The notes beneath the pieces are model-generated. The model saw nothing but the letters and a program-made list of their open reading frames with translations. It had not been told where the DNA came from and ran no database searches. From NCBI GenBank assembly GCA_910586515.1, contig CAJUGL010000004.1, positions 45,225-109,224 on the forward strand: a stretch of 64,000 bases of DNA, in the 5' to 3' direction. A program made the position numbers and the translations under genes. Origin of the DNA: an uncultured Acetatifactor sp. GTDB lineage: Bacteria > Bacillota > Clostridia > Lachnospirales > Lachnospiraceae. Shown here in pieces: positions 49,912 through 58,736 of the stretch (within the stretch, counting starts at the first letter, position 1; each line of letters begins with the position of its first letter).

Positions 49912-50838
49912 TCAGGTTGTCAGAAACTCTTTCAGCAAGGCTTCCAATTCCTCCTCAGTAACCGCAGAGTCATCCTCCGCAGCATTTTCCCCCTGGGGCG
50001 GAGGCGCCATCTGCAGCGGCGGCATCTGCCCGGAGGCAGCCATCTCCTGAGCCAGGGAAAACGGCTGGCCCGGCTGTTCCTGGGCGGACTGAAGAGCCTG
50101 TCCCACAGTCTGGGCCGGCTCCTCTGCCGCCAGCGCCTCACCGCCTGCAGCCAGACGATTGCCTATAGGCATCAGCTCCACTGTGCGCCTTACCTCCGGT
50201 CTTGTCCGATTTCCCCTGCGGCGGCTTCCCCTGCTTTTCCTGCCTCCCGGCACCCGGCTGTAAGAATCCCGCCTCTCCTCAAAGGTAGATTCGCCGTAAA
50301 GCATCTCCATATCCTGTCTGGTAATCTCAATGCGGGGGGACAGATGATTCTCCAGATAATCCACCAAATTGATCTTGAGCACCCGTTTCTTTCCTCTTAC
50401 ATCCACCACTGTAGACACACTGAAATATACATACAATCCGAAAAAACTTACCACATAGAAGGGAATGACCTCCCCCACCGTCCTTCCGCCCAGTATGCTC
50501 TTACAGATACCCACTCCTGAGGAAACCACGGAAAGCAGCATCAGCTGACCTGACAGATGGTAGATTGTCTCAAAGGAAAGCCGCCCCAGCGACATTCGGT
50601 TCAGGAACTTGTCCACAAAAACGGGGATATTGGCAACTCCGTTTCCCAATTGATAACAGCTGGCAAATTTTGTCTTACACTGCTTCAGCAGCCTGTTTTT
50701 TGTGGAAGCCATGTTGTCGGCCTCCTTTATCATATTCCTGTAGAGCAGCCCAAGAAACACCCGAAGGATAATACTGCTTCCCAAGAAGGTAAACATACAG
50801 ATCGATATCAGCTTTTCCTCCTGAAATACACGAAACAT
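49912..50838 (-). CDS. Membrane protein with disordered cytoplasmic tail
   Basis: The 308 residues carry about three membrane helices (ISICMFTFLGSSIILRVFLG, LMLLSVVSSGVGICKS, IPFYVVSFFGLYVYFSV). A basic patch (GGRKSRGSRRRGNRTRP) follows, then a low-complexity Pro/Gln/Glu-rich tail. I recognise no characterised family. GAGGAGGCTCAAT marks the start. The long disordered tail suggests a docking or scaffold role, which is a guess. Confidence 0.75.
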   Translation of the reverse strand: MFRVFQEEKLISICMFTFLGSSIILRVFLGLLYRNMIKEADNMASTKNRLLKQCKTKFASCYQLGNGVANIPVFVDKFLNRMSLGRLSFETIYHLSGQLMLLSVVSSGVGICKSILGGRTVGEVIPFYVVSFFGLYVYFSVSTVVDVRGKKRVLKINLVDYLENHLSPRIEITRQDMEMLYGESTFEERRDSYSRVPGGRKSRGSRRRGNRTRPEVRRTVELMPIGNRLAAGGEALAAEEPAQTVGQALQSAQEQPGQPFSLAQEMAASGQMPPLQMAPPPQGENAAEDDSAVTEEELEALLKEFLTT

Positions 50839-51090
50839 ATTGAGCCTCCTCTTTTCTTCGATTGCGCACCTGCCCTTCGGGACGGCGCCCGGCAGACAGA
50901 TTTCATTTTTTTATGTAAAATGGACAAGAAGGACCTGCGGTTTATACCCAAATTATAGCGTAAACATCGAAAAGTTTACAGATTTTTCCATCGTATTTTT
51001 CCGCTGTTTTTCGACAAAAAGTTACTGGTCACTCCGTTCACGGCAACGGATGCGCAGCAATCTCGTGTTTCCGTGCAAAATGACCGCGAT

Positions 51091-51124
51091 AACACCTCCC
51101 GGAGATACCTGTGAGCAATAACAC
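51091..51124. repeat. Second dispersed repeat (CCTCCCGGAG type)
   Basis: AACACCTCCCGGAG followed by ATACCTGTGAGCAATAAC resembles 12630-12660 at 27 of 32 aligned positions. It lies directly beside mobile-repeat copy 2 in the 531-base gap 50839-51369, which otherwise has no gene. Confidence 0.65.
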
Positions 51125-51132
51125 CTGTTCTC

Positions 51133-51272
51133 ATAACAGTTCAGACAGGGCGCTGAACTGTTACGAGAATGCACACAAAACGCGAAAAGAATGCGTTTTG
51201 GCGCCCGCAAGTCTCGCAAAATTGCACAGAGCGCAATTTTGACTTCGCGAGAGGGGCTGTCTGAACTGTTAC
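51133..51272. mobile_element. 136-bp non-coding mobile repeat (MITE-like), copy 2
   Basis: The core 51135-51270 is identical to 1959-2094 over all 136 bases, in the same orientation. CTGTTCTC occurs at 51125-51132 and 51273-51280, two bases outside the inverted ends, giving the same 8-bp plus 2-bp geometry as copy 1. Here the match extends to ACCTGTTCTCATA (13 bases), so the duplication length is less certain. The element sits in an intergenic gap between divergent genes. Confidence 0.85.
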
Positions 51273-51301
51273 CTGTTCTCATAAAATTTTCTCTGCTTTG
51301 A

Positions 51302-51330
51302 TTGCACAATGGGGAAAAATCTGCTAAAAT
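51302..51330 (+). promoter_or_regulatory. Promoter of the TSCPD-murG genes
   Basis: TTGCAC (51302-51307) and TAAAAT (51325-51330) are 17 bp apart, 40 bases before the start codon and 30 bases downstream of the mobile repeat. Confidence 0.65.
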
Positions 51331-51369
51331 GTATCATAACTTAAAATATTTGGAAGGAGCTGAATTTTT

Positions 51370-51615
51370 ATGGATTCACTGAAATACACAACACAGGGTA
51401 CCTGTTCAAGGGAAATCGAAATCGCTCTGAAAGACGGCGTCATCGATTCCGTAAAATTCACCGGAGGCTGTCACGGAAACTTACAGGGAGTCAGCGCCCT
51501 CGTAAAGGGAATGAAGCCGGAAGAGGCCATATCCCGGCTGAAGGGAATCAGATGCGGCGCAAAGCCTACCTCCTGTCCTGATCAGCTGGCTCTCGCTCTT
51601 GAAAAAATGCTATGA
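51370..51615 (+). CDS. TSCPD domain protein (TIGR03905 type)
   Basis: This 81-residue protein has the full TSCPD signature: YTTQGTCSREIEIAL, KFTGGCHGNLQGV and CGAKPTSCPDQLALAL. The conserved cysteines are spaced for metal binding. Its domain also occurs at the end of some class II ribonucleotide reductases; stand-alone forms are of unknown function. It is followed 17 bases on by murG. Confidence 0.9.
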   Translation: MDSLKYTTQGTCSREIEIALKDGVIDSVKFTGGCHGNLQGVSALVKGMKPEEAISRLKGIRCGAKPTSCPDQLALALEKML

Positions 51616-51632
51616 CTTGAAAGGCTCAGCTT

Positions 51633-52691
51633 ATGAAAAAAATAGTATTGACAGGCGGGGGCAGCGCAGGACACGTTACCCCCAACATAGCCTTGCTCCC
51701 CTCGCTGCAGGCTGCAGGTTATGAAATTACCTACATGGGTTCCTACGACGGTATTGAAAAACGGCTGATCGGAGATTTTGACCTGCCCTATGTAGGTATA
51801 TCCACAGGGAAGTTCCGTCGTTATCTTGACCCCAAAAATTTTACGGATCCGTTCCGGGTGATAAAAGGATTTTCGGAAGCCAGAAAATTTCTGAAAAGCT
51901 ACAGACCTGACGCCATTTTCTCCAAGGGCGGCTTTGTCTCCGTTCCCGTGGTCCGGGCCGGCGCTTCTCTGGGTATTCCCTGCATTATCCACGAATCCGA
52001 CATGACTCCCGGCCTTGCCAACAAGCTCTGCATACCCGTTTCCAAAAAGGTGTGCTGCAACTTCCCCGAGACTCTGCAGCTGCTGCCAAAGGATAAAGCT
52101 GTATTGACCGGGTCCCCTATCCGGGCGGAACTGGCTCAGGGCAATCGATTGGCCGGGCTCAATATGTGCGGCTTCAGCGCCAACAAACCGGTGATCATGG
52201 TTATCGGAGGAAGCCTGGGCGCCGCCAACGTAAACAAAGCCGTCCGTGACGCCCTTCCCGCGCTGCTGACGGATTTTCAGGTAGTTCACCTGTGCGGTAA
52301 GGATAAGGTTGACAATCTCCTGCTGAACACGCCCGGCTACAGGCAGTTCGAATATGTCAAGGCAGAGCTGAAGGATTTATTTGCCATGGCAGACCTGGTG
52401 ATTTCCAGGGCAGGCGCAAATGCCATCTGCGAACTGCTTGCTTTAAAGAAACCCAATATCCTGATTCCCCTTCCTGCCTCCAGCAGCAGAGGAGACCAGC
52501 TGCTGAACGCAAAGTCCTTTGAGTCCCAGGGATTTTCTCTCGTCATCAACGAGGATGATCTGACTACCGAGCTGCTTTTGGACAGGGTACACGAGCTCTA
52601 CTTTTCCAGGCAGACCTTCCGGAACGCAATGAGCGACAGCGGCCAGATGGATTCTGTTCGAACAATCGTTCGCCTTATTGAAAATCTATAG
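51633..52691 (+). CDS. murG: Lipid II synthase N-acetylglucosaminyltransferase
   Basis: This 352-residue GT28 glycosyltransferase adds GlcNAc to lipid I on the inner membrane face to give lipid II. GGGSAGHVTPNIAL opens the protein, HESDMTPGLANKL and VIGGSLGAANVN follow, and the UDP-GlcNAc site SRAGANAICELLALKKPNIL (20 residues) is intact. It is away from the usual division cluster, which suggests a second copy (Firmicutes genomes often have such MurG-like paralogues). Confidence 0.92.
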   Translation: MKKIVLTGGGSAGHVTPNIALLPSLQAAGYEITYMGSYDGIEKRLIGDFDLPYVGISTGKFRRYLDPKNFTDPFRVIKGFSEARKFLKSYRPDAIFSKGGFVSVPVVRAGASLGIPCIIHESDMTPGLANKLCIPVSKKVCCNFPETLQLLPKDKAVLTGSPIRAELAQGNRLAGLNMCGFSANKPVIMVIGGSLGAANVNKAVRDALPALLTDFQVVHLCGKDKVDNLLLNTPGYRQFEYVKAELKDLFAMADLVISRAGANAICELLALKKPNILIPLPASSSRGDQLLNAKSFESQGFSLVINEDDLTTELLLDRVHELYFSRQTFRNAMSDSGQMDSVRTIVRLIENL

Positions 52692-52698
52692 CACAGAC

Positions 52699-52741
52699 AA
52701 CGCCATGTGACACTTTCCCCTTATGCATGCTGCATGGCGTT
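52699..52741 (+). other. Hairpin after murG
   Basis: AACGCCATG (52699-52707) and CATGGCGTT (52733-52741) form a perfect 9-bp stem right behind the murG stop. No T-run follows on either strand, so it may stabilise the 3' end rather than terminate. Confidence 0.6.
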
Positions 52742-52814
52742 ATGATAAAAAGCAACACTCTTTCATTTCACCGGAATATAGTAAGTAGAAACTAAATATT
52801 ACAGGAGATACCTT

Positions 52815-53414
52815 ATGCTTATCGCTTCTCTCCTGTTTGGGATTTCCGCCAGCCTGGATGCCCTGCTGGTAGGTATAAGCTACGGCATACGGCAGATTCA
52901 CATCAGATTCTGGCAAAATCTGGTGATCAGCCTGATCACGCTGGCTGGTACCTGCCTGTCTGTCGGACTTGGTCACCAGCTTGCCGACCATTTGCCGGCA
53001 ATCATCGGCAATCGCGCCGGAAGCCTGATTCTGGTCATTCTTGGCTTATACTATATTATCAAATGGATGACTGCATGTCTGAAAAACCAGGATGTCAAAG
53101 CCGCCCCTTCTTCCGCGGAAGACGAAAGGCTTCCCGCGCTGCGCATGGTTTCCCTGCAGGCCCTCAAACCTGCGGAAATATTCGGCCTGAGCCTGACTCT
53201 GTCGCTGAACAATCTCAGCGCAGGCCTCAGCGCCAGCATAGCCGGAATGCCCCTGTTTCCCGCCGCAGTCAGTACCTTTGCCTGTTCGGTGCTCTTCCTC
53301 TACTCCGGAAACCATCTGGGGCGCCATCCTCTGCTGCAGCTGGTGGGCCGGGCGGCTGATCCCATATCCGGAATTCTGCTCATCGGCCTTGGACTGCTGC
53401 AGTTTTTTATCTGA
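52815..53414 (+). CDS. YtaF/MntP-like membrane protein
   Basis: The 199 residues form six helices in two repeats. SASLDALLVGISYGIRQI and the matching SLNNLSAGLSASIAGMP carry the paired acidic/Asn positions of the MntP manganese exporter and of the sporulation protein YtaF. The first motif is closer to YtaF. Its neighbour downstream is a spore-germination-type gene. ACAGGAGATACCTT precedes the ATG. Confidence 0.82.
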   Translation: MLIASLLFGISASLDALLVGISYGIRQIHIRFWQNLVISLITLAGTCLSVGLGHQLADHLPAIIGNRAGSLILVILGLYYIIKWMTACLKNQDVKAAPSSAEDERLPALRMVSLQALKPAEIFGLSLTLSLNNLSAGLSASIAGMPLFPAAVSTFACSVLFLYSGNHLGRHPLLQLVGRAADPISGILLIGLGLLQFFI

Positions 53415-53454
53415 CGGCAGACGTAAAACCGGCAATTCTATTGTTTTCACCTTC

Positions 53455-53477
53455 AGGAGGCCAAAAACAGGCCTCCT
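53455..53477. other. Perfect hairpin between the YtaF-like and germination genes
   Basis: AGGAGGCC and GGCCTCCT pair around AAAAACA. No T-run follows on the plus strand. It contains AGGAGG in the left arm but no start codon nearby. Confidence 0.6.
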
Positions 53478-53594
53478 AAAGTATAAAGACGGAAAATGTG
53501 GAGAAAATAAAGTCAAAGTAGATTACCGGACATTCGGCTGCTTCCGCGAAAACCGCCTCCGGAGACCAGCCGGTTTGATGAAAGAGGACTATTT

Positions 53595-55040
53595 ATGACA
53601 CTATCCCCTATTCTGAAGGAAAATATAGACTATATCCAGAAACATCTGCCCGTAAACACCAGTTTTGATCTGATGACCAGACATCTGTACCTTGGCGACA
53701 CAGAGGCCTTCTTTCTGGGTATCAACGGCTTCTGCAAAACGGAAGTCCTCCAGCAGATTTTCTCGGACCTGCAGAATCCCCTGTATGCCGCAGACGGACG
53801 AATCGAGAATATTACCCGGTACATGGAGGAAAAAATCGGCTATGCCCAGGCTTCTCTCTCTTCTTCCTGGGCCGAAATTTTTCGAAATGTGCTCAGCGGC
53901 CCTGCCGCATTGTTCATCGACGGATTTTCCCAGGCCATCCTGATTGACGCGCGCACCTATCCCGCCAGAAGCATCTCCGAACCGGACTTGGAGCGAGTTA
54001 CCAGAGGCTCCCGGGACGGCTTTGTAGAAACCTTGCTGTTCAATGCCAATCTCATCCGCCGAAGAGTTCGCTCCGCCGAACTTATCTTCGCCATGCATTC
54101 CGTAGGCACCCAGAGCAAGACTGATGTGGCAGTGGCCTACCTGGAGGATTCGGTCAATCCCGAGCTTCTGAAAAAGCTGAACGACTCCCTGGACTCTCTC
54201 CAGGCAGCCTCCCTCACCATGGGGGCAAAGAGTCTGGAGGAACTTCTTCTCCGCAAGCGTTGGTGGAACCCTCTGCCTTCCGTTCAGATGACAGAACGCC
54301 CTGACGTGGCCTGCAGTTATCTGATGGAAGGACATATCCTGATCCTGGTGGATAATTCTCCTCTGGTTCTGATCCTTCCAGGCACCATATTTCAGTTCAC
54401 CCAGAGCCCTGAAGATTATTACAAAAGCCCTGCCGTAGGCACTTATCTTCGTATAGTGAGATTCTTCTGCATTCCGGTGAGTCTGCTGCTGCTGCCCCTG
54501 TTCCTGCTGACAGCCGCTCATTTTCCCCAGACAGCCCAGCAGTGGGGACTGCTCTCCGATGAAAACCTGACACCCCAGCGGCTGTTTTTCTACGTATTGG
54601 CCGTAGAATTCCTTCTGGATCTGTTCAAATATTCTTCCGCAATGAGTTCCGGAAAATTCTCCGGCTCTCTCTCCATTGTGGGAGGTCTTATTATCGGCGA
54701 CATTGCCGTCACGCTGAACTGGGCTTCGGTGGATGTATTGTTTTATGCCGCAGTGACACTGCTGGCCTCTCTGTCCATCACCGATTCGGAATTCAGCGAT
54801 GCCCTCCGCCTGTACCGCATCCTGCTGATCACAGCCGCAGGGCTGGGCGGACTGCCCGGCTTCCTGATCTGCCTGGGCCTGGTGCTTCTGTCCGCCGCCA
54901 CTACCCCCACCTTCGGCGGCTTCAGCTACTTCTGGCCGCTCTTTCCCTTCAACCAAAAAGCTCTGTGCAGACTCCTGTTCCGCAGTCCCACCCCCAAAGC
55001 CCAGCCTCCGAAAACCTGGGACAGAGGAAAGGTTCTATAG
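53595..55040 (+). CDS. GerA/SpoVAF family spore germination protein
   Basis: The 481 residues have a cytoplasmic N-domain with GPAALFIDGFSQAILID and the arginine segment EPDLERVTRGSRDGFVETL. Five to six membrane helices follow (FCIPVSLLLLPLFLL, LAVEFLLDLFKYSS). These are hallmarks of the A-subunit of nutrient germinant receptors and of SpoVAF. No B or C subunit genes are adjacent, which favours the SpoVAF-type role in the spore membrane. It indicates a spore-forming host. Confidence 0.9.
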   Translation: MTLSPILKENIDYIQKHLPVNTSFDLMTRHLYLGDTEAFFLGINGFCKTEVLQQIFSDLQNPLYAADGRIENITRYMEEKIGYAQASLSSSWAEIFRNVLSGPAALFIDGFSQAILIDARTYPARSISEPDLERVTRGSRDGFVETLLFNANLIRRRVRSAELIFAMHSVGTQSKTDVAVAYLEDSVNPELLKKLNDSLDSLQAASLTMGAKSLEELLLRKRWWNPLPSVQMTERPDVACSYLMEGHILILVDNSPLVLILPGTIFQFTQSPEDYYKSPAVGTYLRIVRFFCIPVSLLLLPLFLLTAAHFPQTAQQWGLLSDENLTPQRLFFYVLAVEFLLDLFKYSSAMSSGKFSGSLSIVGGLIIGDIAVTLNWASVDVLFYAAVTLLASLSITDSEFSDALRLYRILLITAAGLGGLPGFLICLGLVLLSAATTPTFGGFSYFWPLFPFNQKALCRLLFRSPTPKAQPPKTWDRGKVL

Positions 55041-55100
55041 GAATGCCTTTCTGAACAGTTTCACGGGAATCGAGCAGGGCTGATTTTACCCCTACTCGCC

Positions 55101-55152
55101 GCGCGGCCCGTGCGCCGCTTTAGCGGCAAATTTACATCACACGGGCCTGCGC
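55101..55152. other. Strong nested hairpin before the tRNA genes
   Basis: An outer stem GCGC-GGCCCGTG (55101-55112) pairs with CACGGGCC (55140-55147)-T-GCGC. It encloses an inner hairpin GCCGC-TTTA-GCGGC (55114-55127). It lies between the germination gene stop and the tRNA terminator; no protein frame covers it. It could be the 3' end structure of either transcript or a member of another repeat family. Confidence 0.65.
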
Positions 55153-55162
55153 ATAAAAAGAA

Positions 55163-55196
55163 ACAGCGGAATCTCCACTTTATGGAATTCCGCTGT
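55163..55196 (-). terminator. Terminator of the tRNA-Gly operon
   Basis: ACAGCGGAAT (55163-55172) and ATTCCGCTGT (55187-55196) form a 10-bp stem. On the minus strand TTCTTTTTATG follows, 11 bases after the tRNA-Gly(GCC) end. Confidence 0.85.
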
Positions 55197-55206
55197 CTTA
55201 TTAAAG

Positions 55207-55279
55207 AGCGATAGACGGGACTCGAACCCGCGGTTTCCACCTTGGCAAGGTGGCGCTCTACCAACTGAGCCACTATCGC
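55207..55279 (-). tRNA. tRNA-Gly (anticodon GCC)
   Basis: On the minus strand the acceptor arms GCGATAG and CTATCGC pair. The D-arm (GGCTCAGTTGGTAGAGC), the anticodon stem CCACC/GGTGG with loop TTGCCAA, and the T-arm GGTTCGAGTCC are complete. The anticodon is GCC. It is the second gene of a two-tRNA unit, and CCA is not encoded. Confidence 0.97.
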
Positions 55280-55302
55280 ACATGTGTATCTTATCGATAC
55301 TA

Positions 55303-55373
55303 AGCAGGTGATGGGAATCGAACCCACGTATCCAGCTTGGAAGGCTGGTGTTCTACCATTGAACCACACCTGC
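55303..55373 (-). tRNA. tRNA-Gly (anticodon TCC)
   Basis: The acceptor arms GCAGGTG and CACCTGC pair. The anticodon stem CCAGC/GCTGG holds the loop CTTCCAA (anticodon TCC), and the T-arm GGTTCGATTCC is normal. It lies 23 bases before tRNA-Gly(GCC) on the same strand. Confidence 0.97.
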
Positions 55374-55488
55374 ATTTATTACTCCCTCACAACAAAAACT
55401 ATTTTAACGCAAAAAGTTCTCCCTGTCAATAGATTTTAAAAACTTTTTTATATTTTTTTCAAGAGCTTATTTGCAGCAGTTCAAGCGG

Positions 55489-55503
55489 CAGTTCAGACAG
55501 TCC
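55489..55503. repeat. Solo end of the mobile repeat
   Basis: CAGTTCAGACAG and the following TCCC resemble the inverted right terminus of the element. It ends about six bases from the stop of the FUSC-like gene, again at a 3' end. Confidence 0.55.
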
Positions 55504-55509
55504 CACCCT

Positions 55510-56097
55510 CTAAATCTTCTCTCTGTCCAGGTGAAACCAGTGCTCAATCCTGCTTCTGGGAAGAAGATAATTAACCGACAGCGCAATGACCACGCCCACT
55601 CCGGTATCAATCATACGGTGAATCGCGTAATCGATATGGTGGGCCGGAGTATTAAAGAGAATAATGCACAGCACTACTCCTCCCGGCTGCACCCCTCCCG
55701 GCCAGCGGAACAAAACGCACAGAACAATCATGAGAACAATTCCCAGAAAAACCAACGGAAGCCGCAGCCAGTAACAGCCCTCCGGATAAATCAAATGTTC
55801 CAGCCAGTAAAGGCCGAGTCCGATAAAGCCGCCGATAATGGTCCCGAAGAAACGATTCCCTCCGTTGCGTCTGGAGTCCTCCATATCTGCTCCCATACCG
55901 AAAATTGCGCCGATACAGGCAAACGTAGGGTTGCTGTCCGGCAAAAAGGCATACAGCAGCGCAGTAAGCACCGCGGCCAACGCTGTTTTCATACTCCTGA
56001 GCCCAAGCCCCGGTATAGGCGCATGCACAGGGACATGCTCCTCCTGCAGATTTTGGCTGCTATTCTGATCGACATATTTATTCCCCTGTCCTTCCAT
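55510..56097 (-). CDS. FUSC/aromatic acid exporter-like membrane protein
   Basis: The 195 residues include four to six helices (LRSMKTALAAVLTALLYAFL, FFGTIIGGFIGLGLYWLEHL) and the conserved GNRFFGTIIGG and HRMIDTGVGVVIALSVNYLL segments of the FUSC/ArAE_1 group. The long cytoplasmic C-domain of larger members is absent. AAAGGAGCAGATCAT marks the start. Its substrate is unknown. Confidence 0.82.
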   Translation of the reverse strand: MEGQGNKYVDQNSSQNLQEEHVPVHAPIPGLGLRSMKTALAAVLTALLYAFLPDSNPTFACIGAIFGMGADMEDSRRNGGNRFFGTIIGGFIGLGLYWLEHLIYPEGCYWLRLPLVFLGIVLMIVLCVLFRWPGGVQPGGVVLCIILFNTPAHHIDYAIHRMIDTGVGVVIALSVNYLLPRSRIEHWFHLDREKI

Positions 56098-56135
56098 ATG
56101 ATCTGCTCCTTTCCGTGCTCAAAGCCCTGCCGTTC

Positions 56136-57431
56136 CTATGAACTGCCCTGCATCAGCCTGTAATACTGCAGAAGCAGTCTCACCACCTTACTGTAACTCT
56201 TCTTTCCCTCCGCCACTCCGTTGACCTTCAGGTTTGTATCAATAAACGCATCCGCCGCTTTGTCTACAATCTCCGTATCAATCAACGCCTTTCCGTTGAT
56301 TCGGTCCCACTCCTCCTGCGTCACAAAAATATTGTCTTCCCACACCCTGTCGTCCACTGTCACCGGCTGTATTTCGGCCGCAGCCTCTCTGAACGCTTCC
56401 GGATTATCCTTCCAGGCCCGGTATAAATCATTGTTCAGATAAGTCAGTACGCTGAGATAACCTGCATACCGGAAAAAATCATCTTCCGACTGCAAACAGG
56501 CCAGATAGCCAATAAAATTAGCCTCATCCTCATAGATATACCCCCGCAGATGCGCCAGTTCATGACACATGCTGGAAGGAATATTCAGGATATACATCAC
56601 ATCATTGTAATTCGCTTCCATGGAAAAAGGAAAATAATACCCCTGCATATGCTGCTGGCACATAAAGTCCGAGAAGCGCAGCGGTTTTGGTCTGGGATAA
56701 TAGCCCTGCAGCCGCGGGTAAGTCTCGCCTAACGCTCTCATCAGCTCCCTTGCTTCATCTGCCATGTCCCTCAGCGTATCCTCCGCCGCCCCCCTGCCTT
56801 TGTACAGCGCCATTCCGCTGCCGTCCCTCTCTATAACCTCCGCCAGACTGTTGCAGCGCTCTGCCGCCATATTATACAGAGAAATCAGTTCCGTCAGGGA
56901 ATATTCGTTCTCTTCCTCTGTGTATTGCCCGAAAATCGGTGATGCATGATAAAGGATAAAGCAGTTCAATGTCATCACCAGACTCAGCGTCAGCAAAGTC
57001 CAGGCAAGGAAGCGGCCGTAACCCAAGCTGACACGCCGAAAAAAACTTCCCCTTTCCGGCGCGCTTTCCCTGCCTTCAGCCCAACGCGCCTCCCCCAGGC
57101 TTCCCCCGGACTGCCGAAACCGACTTCGGGAACCGCTTTCGCTTCCGCCTGCAGCCAGCCGCTTTACGGTCAATACCGCCAGCCGAATACCCAGGAGGAT
57201 CCAGAGCATACCCAAAACCAAAGCCAATACTGCCGCGGCCGCCCCAGCCGCCAGCATCCATTCCCCCACGGAAAAGGAAAACAGGCCGGTCACCCGTCCA
57301 TAGGTACCTACCCACAGGGGAAAAATATGCTCGATATACCAGTCCGAAAAAGCTGCGCTGTTCCAAGCTGCGGCATTCAGCAAAACAACCAGTGCAGCCC
57401 CGGCCAGGTACAGCCGCTTCCTTTTATTCAT
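56136..57431 (-). CDS. DUF3810-type membrane protein with HExxH motif
   Basis: The 431 residues have three N-terminal membrane helices and an extracellular domain. That domain contains MCHELAHLRGYIYEDEANF, a HELAH zinc-peptidase-like motif with a downstream EDEAN glutamate. This matches the DUF3810 family, whose activity is not established. The start MNKRKRLY overlaps the stop of the DUF3048 gene by eight bases and has no good ribosome site, so translation is probably coupled. Confidence 0.82.
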   Translation of the reverse strand: MNKRKRLYLAGAALVVLLNAAAWNSAAFSDWYIEHIFPLWVGTYGRVTGLFSFSVGEWMLAAGAAAAVLALVLGMLWILLGIRLAVLTVKRLAAGGSESGSRSRFRQSGGSLGEARWAEGRESAPERGSFFRRVSLGYGRFLAWTLLTLSLVMTLNCFILYHASPIFGQYTEEENEYSLTELISLYNMAAERCNSLAEVIERDGSGMALYKGRGAAEDTLRDMADEARELMRALGETYPRLQGYYPRPKPLRFSDFMCQQHMQGYYFPFSMEANYNDVMYILNIPSSMCHELAHLRGYIYEDEANFIGYLACLQSEDDFFRYAGYLSVLTYLNNDLYRAWKDNPEAFREAAAEIQPVTVDDRVWEDNIFVTQEEWDRINGKALIDTEIVDKAADAFIDTNLKVNGVAEGKKSYSKVVRLLLQYYRLMQGSS

Positions 57432-58620
57432 AAGAAATATATTGGGCGTAATCATCCCAGATGCAGCAGATCCAGGTTTTTCCCTGATTAAAAATAATCT
57501 CCTCTCCTTTCTCGTCATAGAACAGATTCGGCTCATAGTCTCCGTCGCGCCGCCAGGTCCCCTTAATCACCTTGCCGTTGGTAAACACATACGCATCGCC
57601 GGTTCCATGCACGCCAAATGCCAGATAATCGTACTCAGGATCGTCAGGCAGCCGCTCTTCCCCATGGCAGACTTTAAACACCACATTTGTCACCGTCAGC
57701 TGCTCACCATTCATCTCATCAATATGTTTCTGTCCGTACTGGCTGCGGTAATACAGCCCGTCCTCTGCATTATACTCAAAACAGGGATTGTGCTTTCCAT
57801 AGCCTCCTGCATTGCTCTGGGTTCCTCCCGGATATACTTTGACCGCGTCCGGATATTCGTCATAGGTAGCTACATACCCCTCGTTTACGAAGGTAAAAGC
57901 CTGGACAAAGCGGCTCGTATAATTCTTCTCATATCCCAGTTTCTCCACGTCCTTATTATACCCGTCGATGAACAGATACCCTGTATGCTCTTTGGACTTG
58001 CCCGGCCTGGAAATACGATCAAACGCATTGTTGGCCGGATTATAGATTCCCGGAAGCGGACAGCTGATGTTGTCAATTCTGTCGGAATTGATCAGCTCCT
58101 CCACCCATGGTCTGGCCAGCCCCCAGTTACAGTATATAGAATCATAAGCCATTGCCTCATAAATATAGTAGTCACGGCTGCTTCTCACCGAACCTATATG
58201 GTCAAGATCGTCATAATCCTCAAATAGTCCCATGAGACGGGTGATCCGCCCCTCCACCGGCGCCTCGTACATGATGCTGGCCCTGGAAATACCGTATTGC
58301 GGAAGCGATTCCGTAATATTATTGATCATTACCGCCATATTTCTTCTCTGCACAACCTCTGCATCTTTCCATTCTCCGGTCAGATAGCTCTGCATTTTCC
58401 CGTCCACAACGCTTCTCTCCGTGATGATATTGGCCGCTGCCTCTGTCGGCTGCTCCGGCTCCGGCGTTATCTCCTCCGAAGCATCCGGCGCGGGAGGCTC
58501 AGTGGACAAGTCTACCGGTTCTACCGTACGAATAGGCGACGGCAGCTCCTGTCCCTCGCCCCCGCATCCGGACAGAATAAACGCTGCTGCCATAACTGCT
58601 GCCAGTACTTTCTTTTTCAT
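57424..58620 (-). CDS. DUF3048 (YerB-like) lipoprotein
   Basis: This 398-residue exported protein has a lipobox at FILSGC-G (C19), an acidic Pro/Glu linker (residues ~25-65), then the two DUF3048 domains (NMAVMINNITESLPQYGIS, IGSVRSSRDYYIYEAMAYDS, NPCFEYNAEDG). B. subtilis YerB is the reference member; function is unknown. It is translationally coupled to the DUF3810-type gene, suggesting a joint role at the cell surface. Confidence 0.9.
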   Translation of the reverse strand: MKKKVLAAVMAAAFILSGCGGEGQELPSPIRTVEPVDLSTEPPAPDASEEITPEPEQPTEAAANIITERSVVDGKMQSYLTGEWKDAEVVQRRNMAVMINNITESLPQYGISRASIMYEAPVEGRITRLMGLFEDYDDLDHIGSVRSSRDYYIYEAMAYDSIYCNWGLARPWVEELINSDRIDNISCPLPGIYNPANNAFDRISRPGKSKEHTGYLFIDGYNKDVEKLGYEKNYTSRFVQAFTFVNEGYVATYDEYPDAVKVYPGGTQSNAGGYGKHNPCFEYNAEDGLYYRSQYGQKHIDEMNGEQLTVTNVVFKVCHGEERLPDDPEYDYLAFGVHGTGDAYVFTNGKVIKGTWRRDGDYEPNLFYDEKGEEIIFNQGKTWICCIWDDYAQYISYE

Positions 58621-58736
58621 GGGAAATACCTCTCTTTTCTTTTTCGTTTTCCAAACCCCTGTCCGCCGCCCTGCAAATGTACCCGCCTTTCAGCCGTTCA
58701 TGCCGCCGCGCCTTCGGACAGGCGCCCTCCTTGATT

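Noticed and set aside
53455..53477. Hairpin AGGAGGCC/GGCCTCCT as a terminator
   Set aside because: It has a good stem but no T-run on the plus strand, so it is listed only as a structure.
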